The position numbers and the translations under genes were made by a program. A stretch of DNA of 64,000 nucleotides from Stigmatella ashevillena (GTDB lineage: Bacteria > Myxococcota > Myxococcia > Myxococcales > Myxococcaceae), in the NCBI RefSeq assembly GCF_028368975.1, contig NZ_JAQNDM010000002.1, positions 5,388,425 to 5,452,424 on the forward strand, read 5' to 3'. Below are positions 37,419 through 46,116 of the stretch, one piece after another. Within the stretch, counting starts at the first letter, position 1, and each line of letters starts with the position of its first letter. The notes under the pieces were generated by a model. The model did no database searches. It saw nothing but the letters and a program-made list of their open reading frames with translations, and was not told the origin of the DNA.

Positions 37419-37982
37419 ATGTCCCAGCGTTTCTTCAGACTCTCTGACGATGTGAATGTCCCGCATCGCTGGCACCTGAACACGCCGACGGACCACCAGG
37501 GCCGACAGGTGGATGACAGGCAGTTCACGCGCGGAATGCCCGCCCACATCACGGAGCGATTGAGGATCCCCATCGAGATCGCGGGCAAGCCGCTGGACTA
37601 CTCGGAAGCGAACGTCTTGCTCCCGGTGGTCCATGTTCGGGTCGCGGCCATGTTCTCGGAGCTGGCTCCGAATGATGTACAACTGACCCCCGTGGACGTG
37701 GAGGGTCACCCGGATCAGTACCTCATCCTCGTGGCCACACGCCTCATCCGCTGTATCGATGAAAAGGCATCCAGAATCCGCCTCTGGACGAATGAGCATG
37801 GGGTGCCTCACAAGGTTGGACAGTACATGTCCGTGCGTGACCTGCGCATCGACAAGGCCAAAGTGGGAAGCGCCCAAGTGCTTCGGTGTGAGGGATGGAC
37901 GAGCCCGCTGATCGTCTCCGGGAAGATCAAGGATGCCTTGGAGCGCATGGGGGCCACAGGCACAAGGTTCGAGGAGGTCTAG
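37419..37982 (+). CDS. imm11-like immunity protein (SitI-type partner)
   Basis: Protein of 187 residues of the type found after AHH toxins in myxobacteria and matching the imm11 family as I know it: MSQRFFRLSDDV start, WHLNTPTDHQG, IAGKPLDYSEANV, PVVHVRVAAMFSELAP, and a long central part VEGHPDQYLILVATRLIRCID. It should bind and block the AHH nuclease; a missing partner would make the toxin suicidal. The ATG at 37419 begins the conserved N-terminus; a GTG nine bases earlier is possible. It has no signal peptide, consistent with acting in the cytoplasm. Confidence 0.88.
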   Translation: MSQRFFRLSDDVNVPHRWHLNTPTDHQGRQVDDRQFTRGMPAHITERLRIPIEIAGKPLDYSEANVLLPVVHVRVAAMFSELAPNDVQLTPVDVEGHPDQYLILVATRLIRCIDEKASRIRLWTNEHGVPHKVGQYMSVRDLRIDKAKVGSAQVLRCEGWTSPLIVSGKIKDALERMGATGTRFEEV

Positions 37983-38090
37983 CCCGGCCCGGTGAAGGTG
38001 CGCGCGGCTGGCTCGTCAGATCGGCGGAGCGCCGTCAGACAGAAGCATATTCCCCGGTAATATCGGGCACTGAGCGGAGGCAAGTGATCA

Positions 38091-38339
38091 ATGCGTGATG
38101 AAGAACTCCTGACAGGGTGCCCCGTGTTTGAGGCGCGAAAGACGGGCGCGACACTCGAACTGGAGCGCGCTCCCCATCCGTCAACGACGCGGTATCTCGC
38201 CATTGAGGCGCCAGGATTGCTCGTTCTTTTTCCCAAGGACGGTATCGTCCCTGCTGCTGTCCCTGTGCAGATGGATGTCCCGGAGCGCGTGGAACCGAAG
38301 CGCGACGCGCTGCTGCACCGTGCAGTCGTTGAGTCGTAG
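38091..38339 (+). CDS. Small hypothetical protein beside immunity genes
   Basis: Open frame of 82 residues with a GGAGG element about 12 bp upstream of the ATG. Sequence features: TGCPVFEARKTGATLELERA and RYLAIEAPGLLVLFPKDG. I do not recognise it. Position between the imm11-like gene and an Imm52-like fragment suggests a remnant of another immunity protein, but this is inference and the ORF could be spurious. Confidence 0.4.
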   Translation: MRDEELLTGCPVFEARKTGATLELERAPHPSTTRYLAIEAPGLLVLFPKDGIVPAAVPVQMDVPERVEPKRDALLHRAVVES

Positions 38340-38347
38340 CTATTCGC

Positions 38348-38713
38348 GTGTCCCCTCCTGAGGTGCTGACTGCTCCTGTCATGGCTGAGGTGTCGCGCAC
38401 CATGGCCCTGGCCTGGGACCCGGAGTGGGGAGTGGCTACGTCTCGCGAGCACCGCGACAGCGTGACGGAGAGCGCTGAACTCGGCACATTCGTCGGCTGG
38501 GTGATGTACTTCTCGAGGCTGCGCGGCACAGTGCCGCCCCTGCCCGCCCCCGTGCGCATCGAACCGGTGAAGGACAAGGGCACCCTCGTCATCCTCACCC
38601 CCGAGCGGTTCACCGCTTCCAACCCTGAGCACGTCGCGCTGGCTGCTCGTGTCCACGAGTTGTTGGAGCGGGCCGGGCTGCTGCGGCCGTTGCAGCCCTG
38701 GCCTGCCGGTTGA
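38348..38713 (+). CDS. Imm52-like immunity protein, C-terminal half only
   Basis: Open frame of 121 residues from a GTG. The body (VLTAPVMAEVSRTMALAWDP, GTFVGWVMYFSRLRGTVPPL, EPVKDKGTLVILTPERFTAS, LAARVHELLERAGLLRPL) matches the C-terminal half of Imm52 immunity proteins as I know them; those are about 240 residues, so the N-terminal half is missing. The region before it is the unrelated small frame at 38091. It is therefore probably an inactivated orphan immunity gene, although translation of the fragment is possible. Confidence 0.68.
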   Translation: MSPPEVLTAPVMAEVSRTMALAWDPEWGVATSREHRDSVTESAELGTFVGWVMYFSRLRGTVPPLPAPVRIEPVKDKGTLVILTPERFTASNPEHVALAARVHELLERAGLLRPLQPWPAG

Positions 38714-38787
38714 CTGCATGGCCGTAGGCGCATGCGCTCGGCGTACACGGGCTCGGCGGGCTGGAAGGGGCGTAGAGTACGGAGTTC

Positions 38788-39444
38788 ATGAGCCACGCTC
38801 CCCTCCGCTTTTTCTTCGATTACGTCTCGCCGTACGCGTACCTCGCCTGGACTCAGCTTCCCACCCTGGCCGAGCGGCATGGCCGCGCGCTGGAAGTCGT
38901 GCCCGTGCTCTTCGCTGGCGTGCTCAACACGCTGGGAACCCTGGGGCCCGCGGAGGTGCCCGCCAAGCGGTTCTACATCTACAAGCACACCCACCGGATC
39001 GCCCATGACCTCGGCGTCCCCTTCGTCTTCCCCTCGGCGCACCCCTTCAATCCGCTGCTCGCGCTCCGGGTGACGGCCGCGGTACGGGAGGCGAACGCCC
39101 AGAGGCGGCTCGTCTCCGCGCTGTTCTCGGCGGCGTGGGCGGGCGGAGGCGGGCTCATGGAACCCGAGCGCGTAGGCGCCTGCGTGGGCACGGTGGGGCT
39201 GGAGGTCCAGGCATTGCTCGCCGCCGCGGGGACGCCGGACGTGAAGGACCAGGTGCGCCGCAACACCGAGGAGCTGCTCGCGAAGGGGGGCTTCGGTGTT
39301 CCCACCGTCCTCGCGGACGAGGAACTCTTCTTCGGCGTCGACTCCCTGGGTCACCTGGAACGATTCCTGCGCGGGGAGGATCCGCTCTCCCGCGAGGAGC
39401 GCGAGCGCCTGCGGACCCTTCCCATGGCCGCGTCCCGTCTCTGA
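38788..39444 (+). CDS. DsbA-family 2-hydroxychromene-2-carboxylate isomerase-like protein
   Basis: Protein of 218 residues with the thioredoxin-fold of the DsbA/HCCA isomerase family: LRFFFDYVSPYAYLAWTQLP (the SPYAY motif replaces CxxC of true DsbA), GVPFVFPSAHPFNPLLALRV and KGGFGVPTVLADEELFFGVD with a cis-Pro. HCCA isomerases act in naphthalene-type degradation and bind glutathione; the actual substrate here is unknown. No signal peptide, so cytoplasmic. The ATG at 38788 is the first with the family start. The next gene on the strand begins 88 bp later. Confidence 0.9.
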   Translation: MSHAPLRFFFDYVSPYAYLAWTQLPTLAERHGRALEVVPVLFAGVLNTLGTLGPAEVPAKRFYIYKHTHRIAHDLGVPFVFPSAHPFNPLLALRVTAAVREANAQRRLVSALFSAAWAGGGGLMEPERVGACVGTVGLEVQALLAAAGTPDVKDQVRRNTEELLAKGGFGVPTVLADEELFFGVDSLGHLERFLRGEDPLSREERERLRTLPMAASRL

Positions 39445-39532
39445 GCACTCACCTTTTTTCCGTCGGCTGATAGGCTGGGTTTCCTCACGAGCACTGGCCG
39501 GGGGCTCGCACATCCCAGGAGAAATCCCTGTC

Positions 39533-40165
39533 ATGAGCCTCCGGCGCCTCGCTTCTCCCCTGTTGTTGCTGTGCGTCCTTCCTGGGACCGCCCTGGCCGC
39601 CTCGCCGTCAATGCCCTCCTTTGCTGAAACGCCGCTGTGTTTTCGAGGAGCCCCCTTGCCGCGCTGCCAGGGCTTCCTGTTGACGGAGTTCGCGGCCACC
39701 CTCGGGCTTCCGTCGAGCTACCGCCGCCCTCCCCTCAACGCCATCTGGGAGTTGGGCTACATGCACAACTTGGAGGTGGAGAGCCTGGCGCTCGGGGGCA
39801 CCCTGTTTCTCGTCCACGATGACGAGCAGCGCACCCTGTTCGGCATCAAACCTCGGCTGCGGCGCTGGCTGACCCCGTGGCTGAGCGCCGAGGTGGCCCC
39901 GGGGATTCTCATCGGCGGAGGGGGCGTCGACAGCTTCGCCCCGTCCTACCCCGCGTTCAGTGGCCACGCGGCGCTCAACTTCGGAGACGTGGTCTCCGTG
40001 AGCACCCAATTGGAAGTGCTCCCACTCGCCAGCAAGTCGAACGTCAATCCGCAGGGGAGGGAAATCACAGGCTACATCGGGCTGCGTTTCGGCTCCTACG
40101 CGGGCCTGGCCGCGGGCCCCCTGGTGGGCTTTCTCATCTGGCGGGCGGACAAGCTCCAGGACTGA
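39533..40165 (+). CDS. Exported hypothetical protein
   Basis: Protein of 210 residues with a signal peptide (1-22, LLLLCVLPGTALA). It has GAPLPRCQGFLLTEFAATLG and a central series of predicted strands (ELGYMHNLEVESLALGGTLF, TLFGIKPRLRRWLTPWLSAE), so it may be a small outer-membrane barrel. AGGAGA lies about 11 bp upstream of the ATG at 39533. Same orientation as its neighbours. Function unknown. Confidence 0.75.
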   Translation: MSLRRLASPLLLLCVLPGTALAASPSMPSFAETPLCFRGAPLPRCQGFLLTEFAATLGLPSSYRRPPLNAIWELGYMHNLEVESLALGGTLFLVHDDEQRTLFGIKPRLRRWLTPWLSAEVAPGILIGGGGVDSFAPSYPAFSGHAALNFGDVVSVSTQLEVLPLASKSNVNPQGREITGYIGLRFGSYAGLAAGPLVGFLIWRADKLQD

Positions 40166-40268
40166 GCCGACCCCTTCCTCTTCCGTGAGCCGTGGGCCGT
40201 CCTCCTCGCCCCCTCATGGCTCAAAAGCCGTAGCGGAATACCTATTTTTCTGACTATAGAGCTTTTCC

Positions 40269-41456
40269 ATGAGTAAAACCAAGCTGACTCGACGTGGAAT
40301 CCTGAAGCTGTCCGGACTGGGGATGGCGGCCGTGACGCTGCCGGAAGGTCTGGGATTCGGTGTCACGCCCTTCGCGACGCCCTCGGAGTACTACCTCTAC
40401 GTGGGCAGCTACACCTCGGCGGGAGGGGAGGGCATCACCCTGTGCCGTCTGTCCATGCAGACGGGCAGCCTGCAGAAGGTGGCGGTGACGCGCAACGTGT
40501 CCGAGCCCTCGTTCCTGGCCATGGATCGCCAGGGCCGCTACCTCTACGCCGTCAATGAGCTCGGCTCGTACCAGGGCACGGCCAGCGGGGCGGTGAGCGC
40601 CTTTGCCGTCAATCCCACGACCCGGGCCCTGACGCTCATCAACCAGCAGGCCTCCCGAGGAAGCTCGCCCTGCTTCGTGAGCGTGGATGCGAACGACAAG
40701 TTCGTGATGGTCGCCAACTACGGTGGCGGCAACATCTCCGTCTTCCCCATCCAGAGCAATGGGGGCTTGGGCACGGCCTCGGACACCAAGCAGTTCCAGG
40801 GCTCGGGTCCCCACCCCAACCAGAAAAGTCCGCATGCCCACCAGCTCATGACGAATGCGGCCAATCAGTATGCGCTCGCCGCGGACCTGGGAACGGACCG
40901 GGTGATGATCTACCGCTTCGACGCCGCGCTCGGAAAGCTGAACGCCACCACGCCGGCGTCGTTCTCCACGCAGCCCGGGGCGGGCCCGCGCCATTTCGCC
41001 TTCCACCCGAGTGGAAAGTTCGTCTTCGTCATCAACGAACTCAACTCGACCCTGCTGTCGCTCGCCTTTGACGCCACGCAGGGCACGCTGACGCAGGTAC
41101 AGGGCCTCTCCACGCTGCCCGCCGGCTACACGGGCACCAGCTACTGCGCCGAGGTGCGGGTGAGTCCGGACGGCAAGTTCGTCTACGGCGCCAACCGCGG
41201 CCACAACAGCATCGTCGTCTTCGCCGTGGATTCACTCGGCAAGCTGACGCTCGTGCAGCATGTGTCCACCCAGGGCCAGTGGCCTCGGGACTTCATCCTG
41301 GATCCGACGGGCACCTACTTGCTGGTGGCCAACCAGCAGAGCCACACGATCGTGCCCTTCAAGCGAGATCCGGTGAGCGGAAAGCTGACGGCGCTCGGGA
41401 CGAGCCTGGCCGTGACCGCTCCGACCTCCCTGTTGGTGGCCCCCACACCGGCCTGA
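40269..41456 (+). CDS. Tat-exported lactonase-type seven-bladed beta-propeller (Pgl-like)
   Basis: Protein of 395 residues of the lactonase/6-phosphogluconolactonase (YbhE-type) beta-propeller family. The N-terminus has a twin-arginine motif (LTRRGILKLSG), so it is folded before export, unusual for a cytoplasmic Pgl-type enzyme and suggesting a periplasmic lactone substrate. Repeats such as YLYVGSYTSAGGEG, VMVANYGGGNISVFPIQSNG, HQLMTNAANQYALAADLGTDR and KFVYGANRGHNSIVVFAVD are the family's blades. HAHQ replaced by PHAHQL and GxGPRHFAFHPSGK are active-site elements of the family. It is convergent with the beta-lactamase-like gene on the other strand. Confidence 0.92.
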   Translation: MSKTKLTRRGILKLSGLGMAAVTLPEGLGFGVTPFATPSEYYLYVGSYTSAGGEGITLCRLSMQTGSLQKVAVTRNVSEPSFLAMDRQGRYLYAVNELGSYQGTASGAVSAFAVNPTTRALTLINQQASRGSSPCFVSVDANDKFVMVANYGGGNISVFPIQSNGGLGTASDTKQFQGSGPHPNQKSPHAHQLMTNAANQYALAADLGTDRVMIYRFDAALGKLNATTPASFSTQPGAGPRHFAFHPSGKFVFVINELNSTLLSLAFDATQGTLTQVQGLSTLPAGYTGTSYCAEVRVSPDGKFVYGANRGHNSIVVFAVDSLGKLTLVQHVSTQGQWPRDFILDPTGTYLLVANQQSHTIVPFKRDPVSGKLTALGTSLAVTAPTSLLVAPTPA

Positions 41457-41487
41457 GTCCCTGAAATCGCGGCGCAAAGGCCCCGTG

Positions 41488-41613
41488 TGCCACCACACGG
41501 GCCTCTCCGCATTGGCCGACGCTGGCGTCCCACTGGTCGAACTGGCCGAGGAGCTTGGCAAGGACGACATCTCAGGCGTGCAGGTGCTTAGAGACCATAT
41601 GCCCCCAGTGTGA
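41488..41613 (+). pseudogene. Possible tyrosine recombinase remnant
   Basis: A 41-codon stretch reads HHTGLSALADAGVPLVELAE, with LGKDDISG after it, then a stop. The phrase HTGLSALADAGVPLVELA resembles the C-terminal RHT...AGVPLxxLAxxLGH region of phage-type integrases, but the catalytic Tyr is missing and there is no upstream reading frame of the family. A sequence CAT-TGCCCCCAGTGTG at its end also recurs near 25,990. Weak evidence; it could be chance. Confidence 0.35.
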
Positions 41614-41652
41614 CCCGGTTGGGTGAACGGTCCACGAGGGCCGGGCGGGCGC

Positions 41653-42831
41653 TCAACGCCCGTCCCAGAACGCCCTCTCGCCGTACTCCCAGTCCCAGGG
41701 CACGCCGGCTTCGCCCAGCACGAAGCGCACCAGATGCGGGAACGCGGCTTCGGCACGCACGTCGTTGGCCAGGATCAGCACGCAGCGGCGTCCGCGCGGC
41801 AAGCACACGAGGGTGTTGCCGGTGCTGTCGTTGTGGCCCCCCTTGAAGAACCCGCGCCCCTGCGGGCCGTCGAACACCACCACGCCCAGGCCCGCCGCCA
41901 GATCCTTGCGCCGCATCGGCGGCGGCAGTTCGTCCTGCAGGGTGGGAAACTGGCTCCGGGTGGTGATCGGCAGTTGCGGCGAGGTCATCCCGGCGAAGGC
42001 CTGGGGCGACAAACCGTCGCCACGCACCAGCGCGGCCACGAAGCGCGACAGGTCATCGAGCGTGGTGTCCATCGAACCGGCCGCGCGCACGGTGCTGCGT
42101 TCGTCGTGCGGCTCCACGCTGCCGTCGGCCTTCCAGCCGTCGGCCAGGTTGCGCGCGAAGTCCGCGCGCCACTGCAAGTGGGTATCGCGCATGCCGAAGC
42201 GGTCGAACACACGCCGCTGTAGCTCGGCCCCCACCTCCAGCCCGAGCCCGCGTTCAAGCACGAACTGCAGCAGGATGAGCCCGTCACCGGAGTACGCATA
42301 GCGGCTGCCGGGCGGGAAATGAATGCGCAGCCTGCCGTCGGGTTCGAGGAAGCCGAAGTTGGCGAACCCCGCGCTGTGGGTCAGCAGGATGCGTGGCGTG
42401 AGGGCCCGCCAGCGCTCGTCGCCGGCCAGATGAGACCAGGTCGAGTAGCGGCTCTCGTCCGCATAGCTGGGCAGCGGCCTGTCCAGGTACCGCGAGATCG
42501 AGGTGTCGAGACCGATGCGGCCCTCGTCCGCCAACTGCATCACCAGATAGGCGAAGACCGTCTTGGTGAGAGAGGCGCCGTACATCACCGTGTCCGGCAA
42601 CAGCGGCTCGTCCTTCGCATTGCGCACGCCGTAAGCCCTGGTCGACACCACGCGCCCGCCGTCGATCACCGCGATCGCCAACCCCTTCGCGCCGGTCGCG
42701 GCCATCGCGCGCGCTGCTTCGGCATCCAGCGCGGCCATGCTGGGAACAAGCGGCGCCTCGCGGGGCGGCGGCGCCGTGGCACAGCCGCTGGACATCAGCA
42801 CACACAGGCTCCAGGCGCGCAGCGCGTTCAT
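41653..42831 (-). CDS. Beta-lactamase-fold serine hydrolase lipoprotein
   Basis: Protein of 392 residues of the class C beta-lactamase/Pbp4* (EstB-type) superfamily, usually esterases or peptidases rather than true beta-lactamases. The lipobox MSSGC (Cys17) marks it as a lipoprotein. The SxxK motif is Ser87-LTK (GASLTKTVF), the second motif is YAYSGDG, a Y-S variant of YxN, and GGHNDSTGN fills the third motif position. LLTHSAGFANFGFL is also typical. GGGAG lies 8 bp before the ATG at 42831. It is the first of several minus-strand genes, with 163 bp to the esterase upstream. Confidence 0.9.
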   Translation of the reverse strand: MNALRAWSLCVLMSSGCATAPPPREAPLVPSMAALDAEAARAMAATGAKGLAIAVIDGGRVVSTRAYGVRNAKDEPLLPDTVMYGASLTKTVFAYLVMQLADEGRIGLDTSISRYLDRPLPSYADESRYSTWSHLAGDERWRALTPRILLTHSAGFANFGFLEPDGRLRIHFPPGSRYAYSGDGLILLQFVLERGLGLEVGAELQRRVFDRFGMRDTHLQWRADFARNLADGWKADGSVEPHDERSTVRAAGSMDTTLDDLSRFVAALVRGDGLSPQAFAGMTSPQLPITTRSQFPTLQDELPPPMRRKDLAAGLGVVVFDGPQGRGFFKGGHNDSTGNTLVCLPRGRRCVLILANDVRAEAAFPHLVRFVLGEAGVPWDWEYGERAFWDGR

Positions 42832-42994
42832 GAGATCGACTCCCAACCAGTCAGGCTACGACTGCCAAGGTGCGGCGTTCAATCCCTGCCGCCCCATCGA
42901 GCGCTTCAACCTTGGGCGGTAGAGCCAGTGTCCCGCCTCGCACCGGAGACGCACCCTCGGCGAAGCCCTGCCGAAACCGGCTCTTACCTTTCTT

Positions 42995-43894
42995 CTACTT
43001 CAACACACCCATCGTGTGCAGCCAGGTTTCTAAGGTTTTGGGCCAGGTGGTGATGGGAAATCGGGTTCGGCGGAGGCCGTAGCCATGGCCTCCCTGGGCG
43101 TAGAGGTGCATTTCGGCCGGGACTTTGGCGTTCTTCAGTTCGTGAAAATAGACGGTGGAGTTTTCTACGTGTACCGGGTCGTCTTCGGCTTGCACGATGA
43201 AGGTCGGTGGGGTGTTGGCCGTGACGTGGATGTCAGGGTTGGGAGCGAAGTTTTGGTCCGCGAGAGCGAGATAGCCGGGATAGATGATGACGGCGAAGTC
43301 GGGGCGGCAACTCTCGCGGTCGGCGGCGTCGATGGGCGGATAGAGGCGCTGCTCGGAGTGCGTGCTGAGGGCCGCAGCGAGGTGTCCTCCGGCGGAGAAT
43401 CCGAGGACACCGACGCGGCGTGGGTCAATGCGCCACTCGGCGGCGTGTTGGCGGACGATGCCCATGGCGCGCTGCGCATCTGCGAGCGCGGCGGACGACT
43501 GAGGATACGGGCCGGAGTCGGGCACGCGGTACTTCAGCAGCGCGCAGGTAATGCCTGCCTTGGTGAGCCAGTCGCAGACCTCGGTGCCTTCGAGATCCAT
43601 GGCGAGGATCTGATAGCCGCCGCCAGGAAAAACCACGATCGCCGCGCCGGTGTTTTTGCCTTTCGGCGTGTAGATCGTCAGCGTAGGCGTGGAGACGTTG
43701 CCTAAACGGATGACCGGTTTGCCTGCAACCAACTCATCTGTGTCCGTGGTGGTGTCGGCTTCAGGGCCTGCGACTGGCTTGGCGTCAGGTATCGCGCCAG
43801 GCCAAAGGGGGATGATTGGACGCTTCGGGCTCTGGGCGGCAAGCGCCGTGGAGAGTCCGGCGGTAGCGGAGAGAAGCAGCAGAAAATGGCGCAT
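42995..43894 (-). CDS. Exported alpha/beta-hydrolase (BD-FAE/carboxylesterase type)
   Basis: Esterase of 299 residues. A signal peptide spans 1-20 (LLLLSATAGLSTALA). The oxyanion element PGGGYQ, the nucleophile elbow GFSAGGH, the acid in QAEDDPVHVEN and the histidine in GGHGYGL make up a complete alpha/beta-hydrolase triad; the opening SPKRPIIPLWPGAIPDA is typical of secreted BD-FAE esterases of plant-material degraders. The start ATG at 43894 is the one that gives the signal peptide. It should hydrolyse acetyl or feruloyl esters outside the cytoplasm; substrate inferred. Confidence 0.9.
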   Translation of the reverse strand: MRHFLLLLSATAGLSTALAAQSPKRPIIPLWPGAIPDAKPVAGPEADTTTDTDELVAGKPVIRLGNVSTPTLTIYTPKGKNTGAAIVVFPGGGYQILAMDLEGTEVCDWLTKAGITCALLKYRVPDSGPYPQSSAALADAQRAMGIVRQHAAEWRIDPRRVGVLGFSAGGHLAAALSTHSEQRLYPPIDAADRESCRPDFAVIIYPGYLALADQNFAPNPDIHVTANTPPTFIVQAEDDPVHVENSTVYFHELKNAKVPAEMHLYAQGGHGYGLRRTRFPITTWPKTLETWLHTMGVLK

Positions 43895-44052
43895 GGCTTT
43901 TCTTTCGAGGGACGTTCGCAAACAACGATGAGCCCAGGGGCTGCGTGCCCGCGCCACGGCGCAAGACTGCGCGGCGCGCGGAGGCTGTCCCTAGAGGATC
44001 CGCATGTCAGACGCGGGCGTGCTCTCCGAGAAAGCGGACGTCGCGAGTCAAC

Positions 44053-44637
44053 CTACGGCACTGCGCCCGCGAGACTTTGCTCCCGTGCCGCTTTCCGAAA
44101 AAAACGGGCCGATGTGAGCCACAGCGCGACGAAGAACCCCGTCAGTACCAAGGTGTAGCCCCATCCGGCGATCAGGGCGATCACGGCGACCAACGCCTGA
44201 GCGAGCGCCGTCCCGACCAATGCGCGTGCCATTCCATGGGGCTGGAAGCGCGCCATGATGGCGCCCGTGATCCCGACGGCAAGTACTCCGCCATACATCA
44301 AGTTTGCGGGGTTACCCTCATTCCCGATGATGCCAACGGCAAGGTTCATCCAGACGAGGATGAATGCTGCCGCGAGCGCAACGCCGACGGCGACTCGGTA
44401 CGCGGGGTTGCCCGTCACCCTCGCTGCCAGCTCGTAGGTGCCGCAGGCGACGAACAGCATGGCGCCGAAGACAGCGAAATCGGCCAGGCCCCACGCCACT
44501 TCTTCGGTGAACTGCATCGCCAACAAGGGCACCAGCAAGATGAGCGCTGCGGTGCCCCAGATCACTCTCCGCCAATGGCTCCCGCGCCGTCCGCTACCGG
44601 TTTCCGCGTTTCCCGTCATTGCCTTGTCTCCGTGCAT
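44053..44637 (-). CDS. Small integral membrane protein, unknown function
   Basis: Protein of 194 residues with about five hydrophobic helices (roughly 27-45, 50-68, 80-100, 113-128, 135-170). No conserved motif is recognised. The start is the ATG at 44637; an alternative lies 18 bp downstream. It sits between the esterase and the M20 hydrolase genes on the same strand but with gaps over 100 bp, so cotranscription is uncertain. Confidence 0.8.
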   Translation of the reverse strand: MHGDKAMTGNAETGSGRRGSHWRRVIWGTAALILLVPLLAMQFTEEVAWGLADFAVFGAMLFVACGTYELAARVTGNPAYRVAVGVALAAAFILVWMNLAVGIIGNEGNPANLMYGGVLAVGITGAIMARFQPHGMARALVGTALAQALVAVIALIAGWGYTLVLTGFFVALWLTSARFFRKAAREQSLAGAVP

Positions 44638-44758
44638 GAGTGAGACCGTCCACGACGCAGCGGGAGCTTAGAGTGGAACACCGCTCGGTTGCCATCCTTG
44701 CAAGCGGTCGTCACTCTGGGGCTGCGTCAGCCTCGACACCCTGCGGCCTGGGGTGGCG

Positions 44759-46063
44759 CTACCGGCGACCGACGACGGCCCGCTTACGCCGAGGCTCGGC
44801 CTTCCGCGCGAGGTGCTCCACCGTCTGCTCGACCGTCGCGAGGAACGCGCGCACCGACTTGTCGAGCGCTGGCTCTGGCGTGTCCTCGATGCGGGTGTGC
44901 GAGATGCCCGGTGAGGATTGTGCGAAGACCATCGCGGTCGGCACGATGTCGGCCATCTCCGCCGCGTCGTGGAGCGGACCCGACGGGATCTCCGGCGCAT
45001 GCCCGGTGACGCCCTTGACCGCCTTTCGCACGAAGCCGGTGAGCGTCTCGTCGAAGATGCGCGGGGTGATCTGGAGGATCGGGCTCCACTCGACCTTGAC
45101 CTTGAACTCCTTCGCCGCGGCAAGCGACGCCTTCTTCGTCCCCGCGAGCAGCTTCGCGAGCACGCCCGCGTCGAGCGCGCGCAAGTCGATGGAGATCTCC
45201 GTGCGGCCCGGCACCGCGGTGACGAAGTTCGGCTCGACCTTCACCACGCCGCAGGTCGCGACCACGCGCGTGCGCGGTGTCTTGCCGGAGAGCTTCGTCG
45301 CGAGTTCCTGCGCGGAGAGTGCGAATCGGGCGCCTGCGAGGAACGCGTCCTGGCGGAGGTGCAGCGGCGCAGCGCCGGAGTGCGCGGCCTGCCCGATGAA
45401 CTTCAGCTGGTGGCGCTCGACGCCCATCGTCCCGAGGACCACGCCGACCGGGCGCTTCATCTCCTGCAGCACCGGCCCCTGCTCGATGTGCAACTCGAGG
45501 TAGGCCTCGGCCCTCAGGTCGTCGAAGTACTTCCGCGCGGTCCTCATGCCGTCGAGGGTGATGCCGTTCTCCCTCAGCGCATCGGGGAGCTTCACGCCGG
45601 CGCGGTCCACGAGGTGCGCGAGTTCCTTGTGCGGATCGAGCGAGCCTGCGGACGCGGCGGACCCGGTGAGGCTGCGGCCGAAGCGCGCGCCCTCTTCGTC
45701 GGCCCAATCGACGATGTGGAGGGTGACCGGCGGGCGTTGGCCCTTCGCGGCGTAGACGCGGAGGACCTCGAGGCCCGCGAGCACACCGAGGCAGCCGTCG
45801 AGCCAGCCACCCCCGGGGACCGAGTCGAGGTGGCTGCCGATGACGATGCTCCGCTCGGAGTCTCCGTGGAGCGTGGCCCACAGGTTGCCGGCGCCGTCCT
45901 GGCGCATGGGGAGGGCAAGCTCGTTCTTCAGCTTGCCCTCGAACCACTCGCGCGCCTTGCGCCAGACGGGGCCCCATGCGACGCGCTGAGCGCCGCGCTC
46001 GTCGGAGGTGAGCTTCTCGAGTTCCTTGAGCTCGGCGATCACGCGCTTCGAAGAAGGGTTCAT
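44759..46063 (-). CDS. M20-family amidohydrolase (allantoate/N-carbamoyl amino acid type)
   Basis: Metal-dependent hydrolase of 434 residues of the Zn-dependent M20 group that includes N-carbamoyl-L-amino-acid hydrolase and allantoate amidohydrolase. Metal ligands: GSHLDSVPGGGWLDG (His78, Asp80, Asp89), DEEGARF (Glu123-Glu124), the substrate element ELHIEQGP, and the closing SGPLHDAAEMA His. It should cleave a carbamoyl amide to amino acid, CO2 and ammonia, but the substrate cannot be fixed. Translation may start at 46063 (family start MNPSSKRVIAEL) or 12 bp upstream. No export signal, so cytoplasmic. Confidence 0.9.
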   Translation of the reverse strand: MNPSSKRVIAELKELEKLTSDERGAQRVAWGPVWRKAREWFEGKLKNELALPMRQDGAGNLWATLHGDSERSIVIGSHLDSVPGGGWLDGCLGVLAGLEVLRVYAAKGQRPPVTLHIVDWADEEGARFGRSLTGSAASAGSLDPHKELAHLVDRAGVKLPDALRENGITLDGMRTARKYFDDLRAEAYLELHIEQGPVLQEMKRPVGVVLGTMGVERHQLKFIGQAAHSGAAPLHLRQDAFLAGARFALSAQELATKLSGKTPRTRVVATCGVVKVEPNFVTAVPGRTEISIDLRALDAGVLAKLLAGTKKASLAAAKEFKVKVEWSPILQITPRIFDETLTGFVRKAVKGVTGHAPEIPSGPLHDAAEMADIVPTAMVFAQSSPGISHTRIEDTPEPALDKSVRAFLATVEQTVEHLARKAEPRRKRAVVGRR

Positions 46064-46116
46064 GGCCCTTCTCATAGCGCAGGGGGCGGGAGTGGCGTTA
46101 GCCGTGTTGGGTCTTG

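Noticed and set aside
43895-44052. Small gene between esterase and membrane protein
   Set aside because: No frame of reasonable length with a ribosome site.
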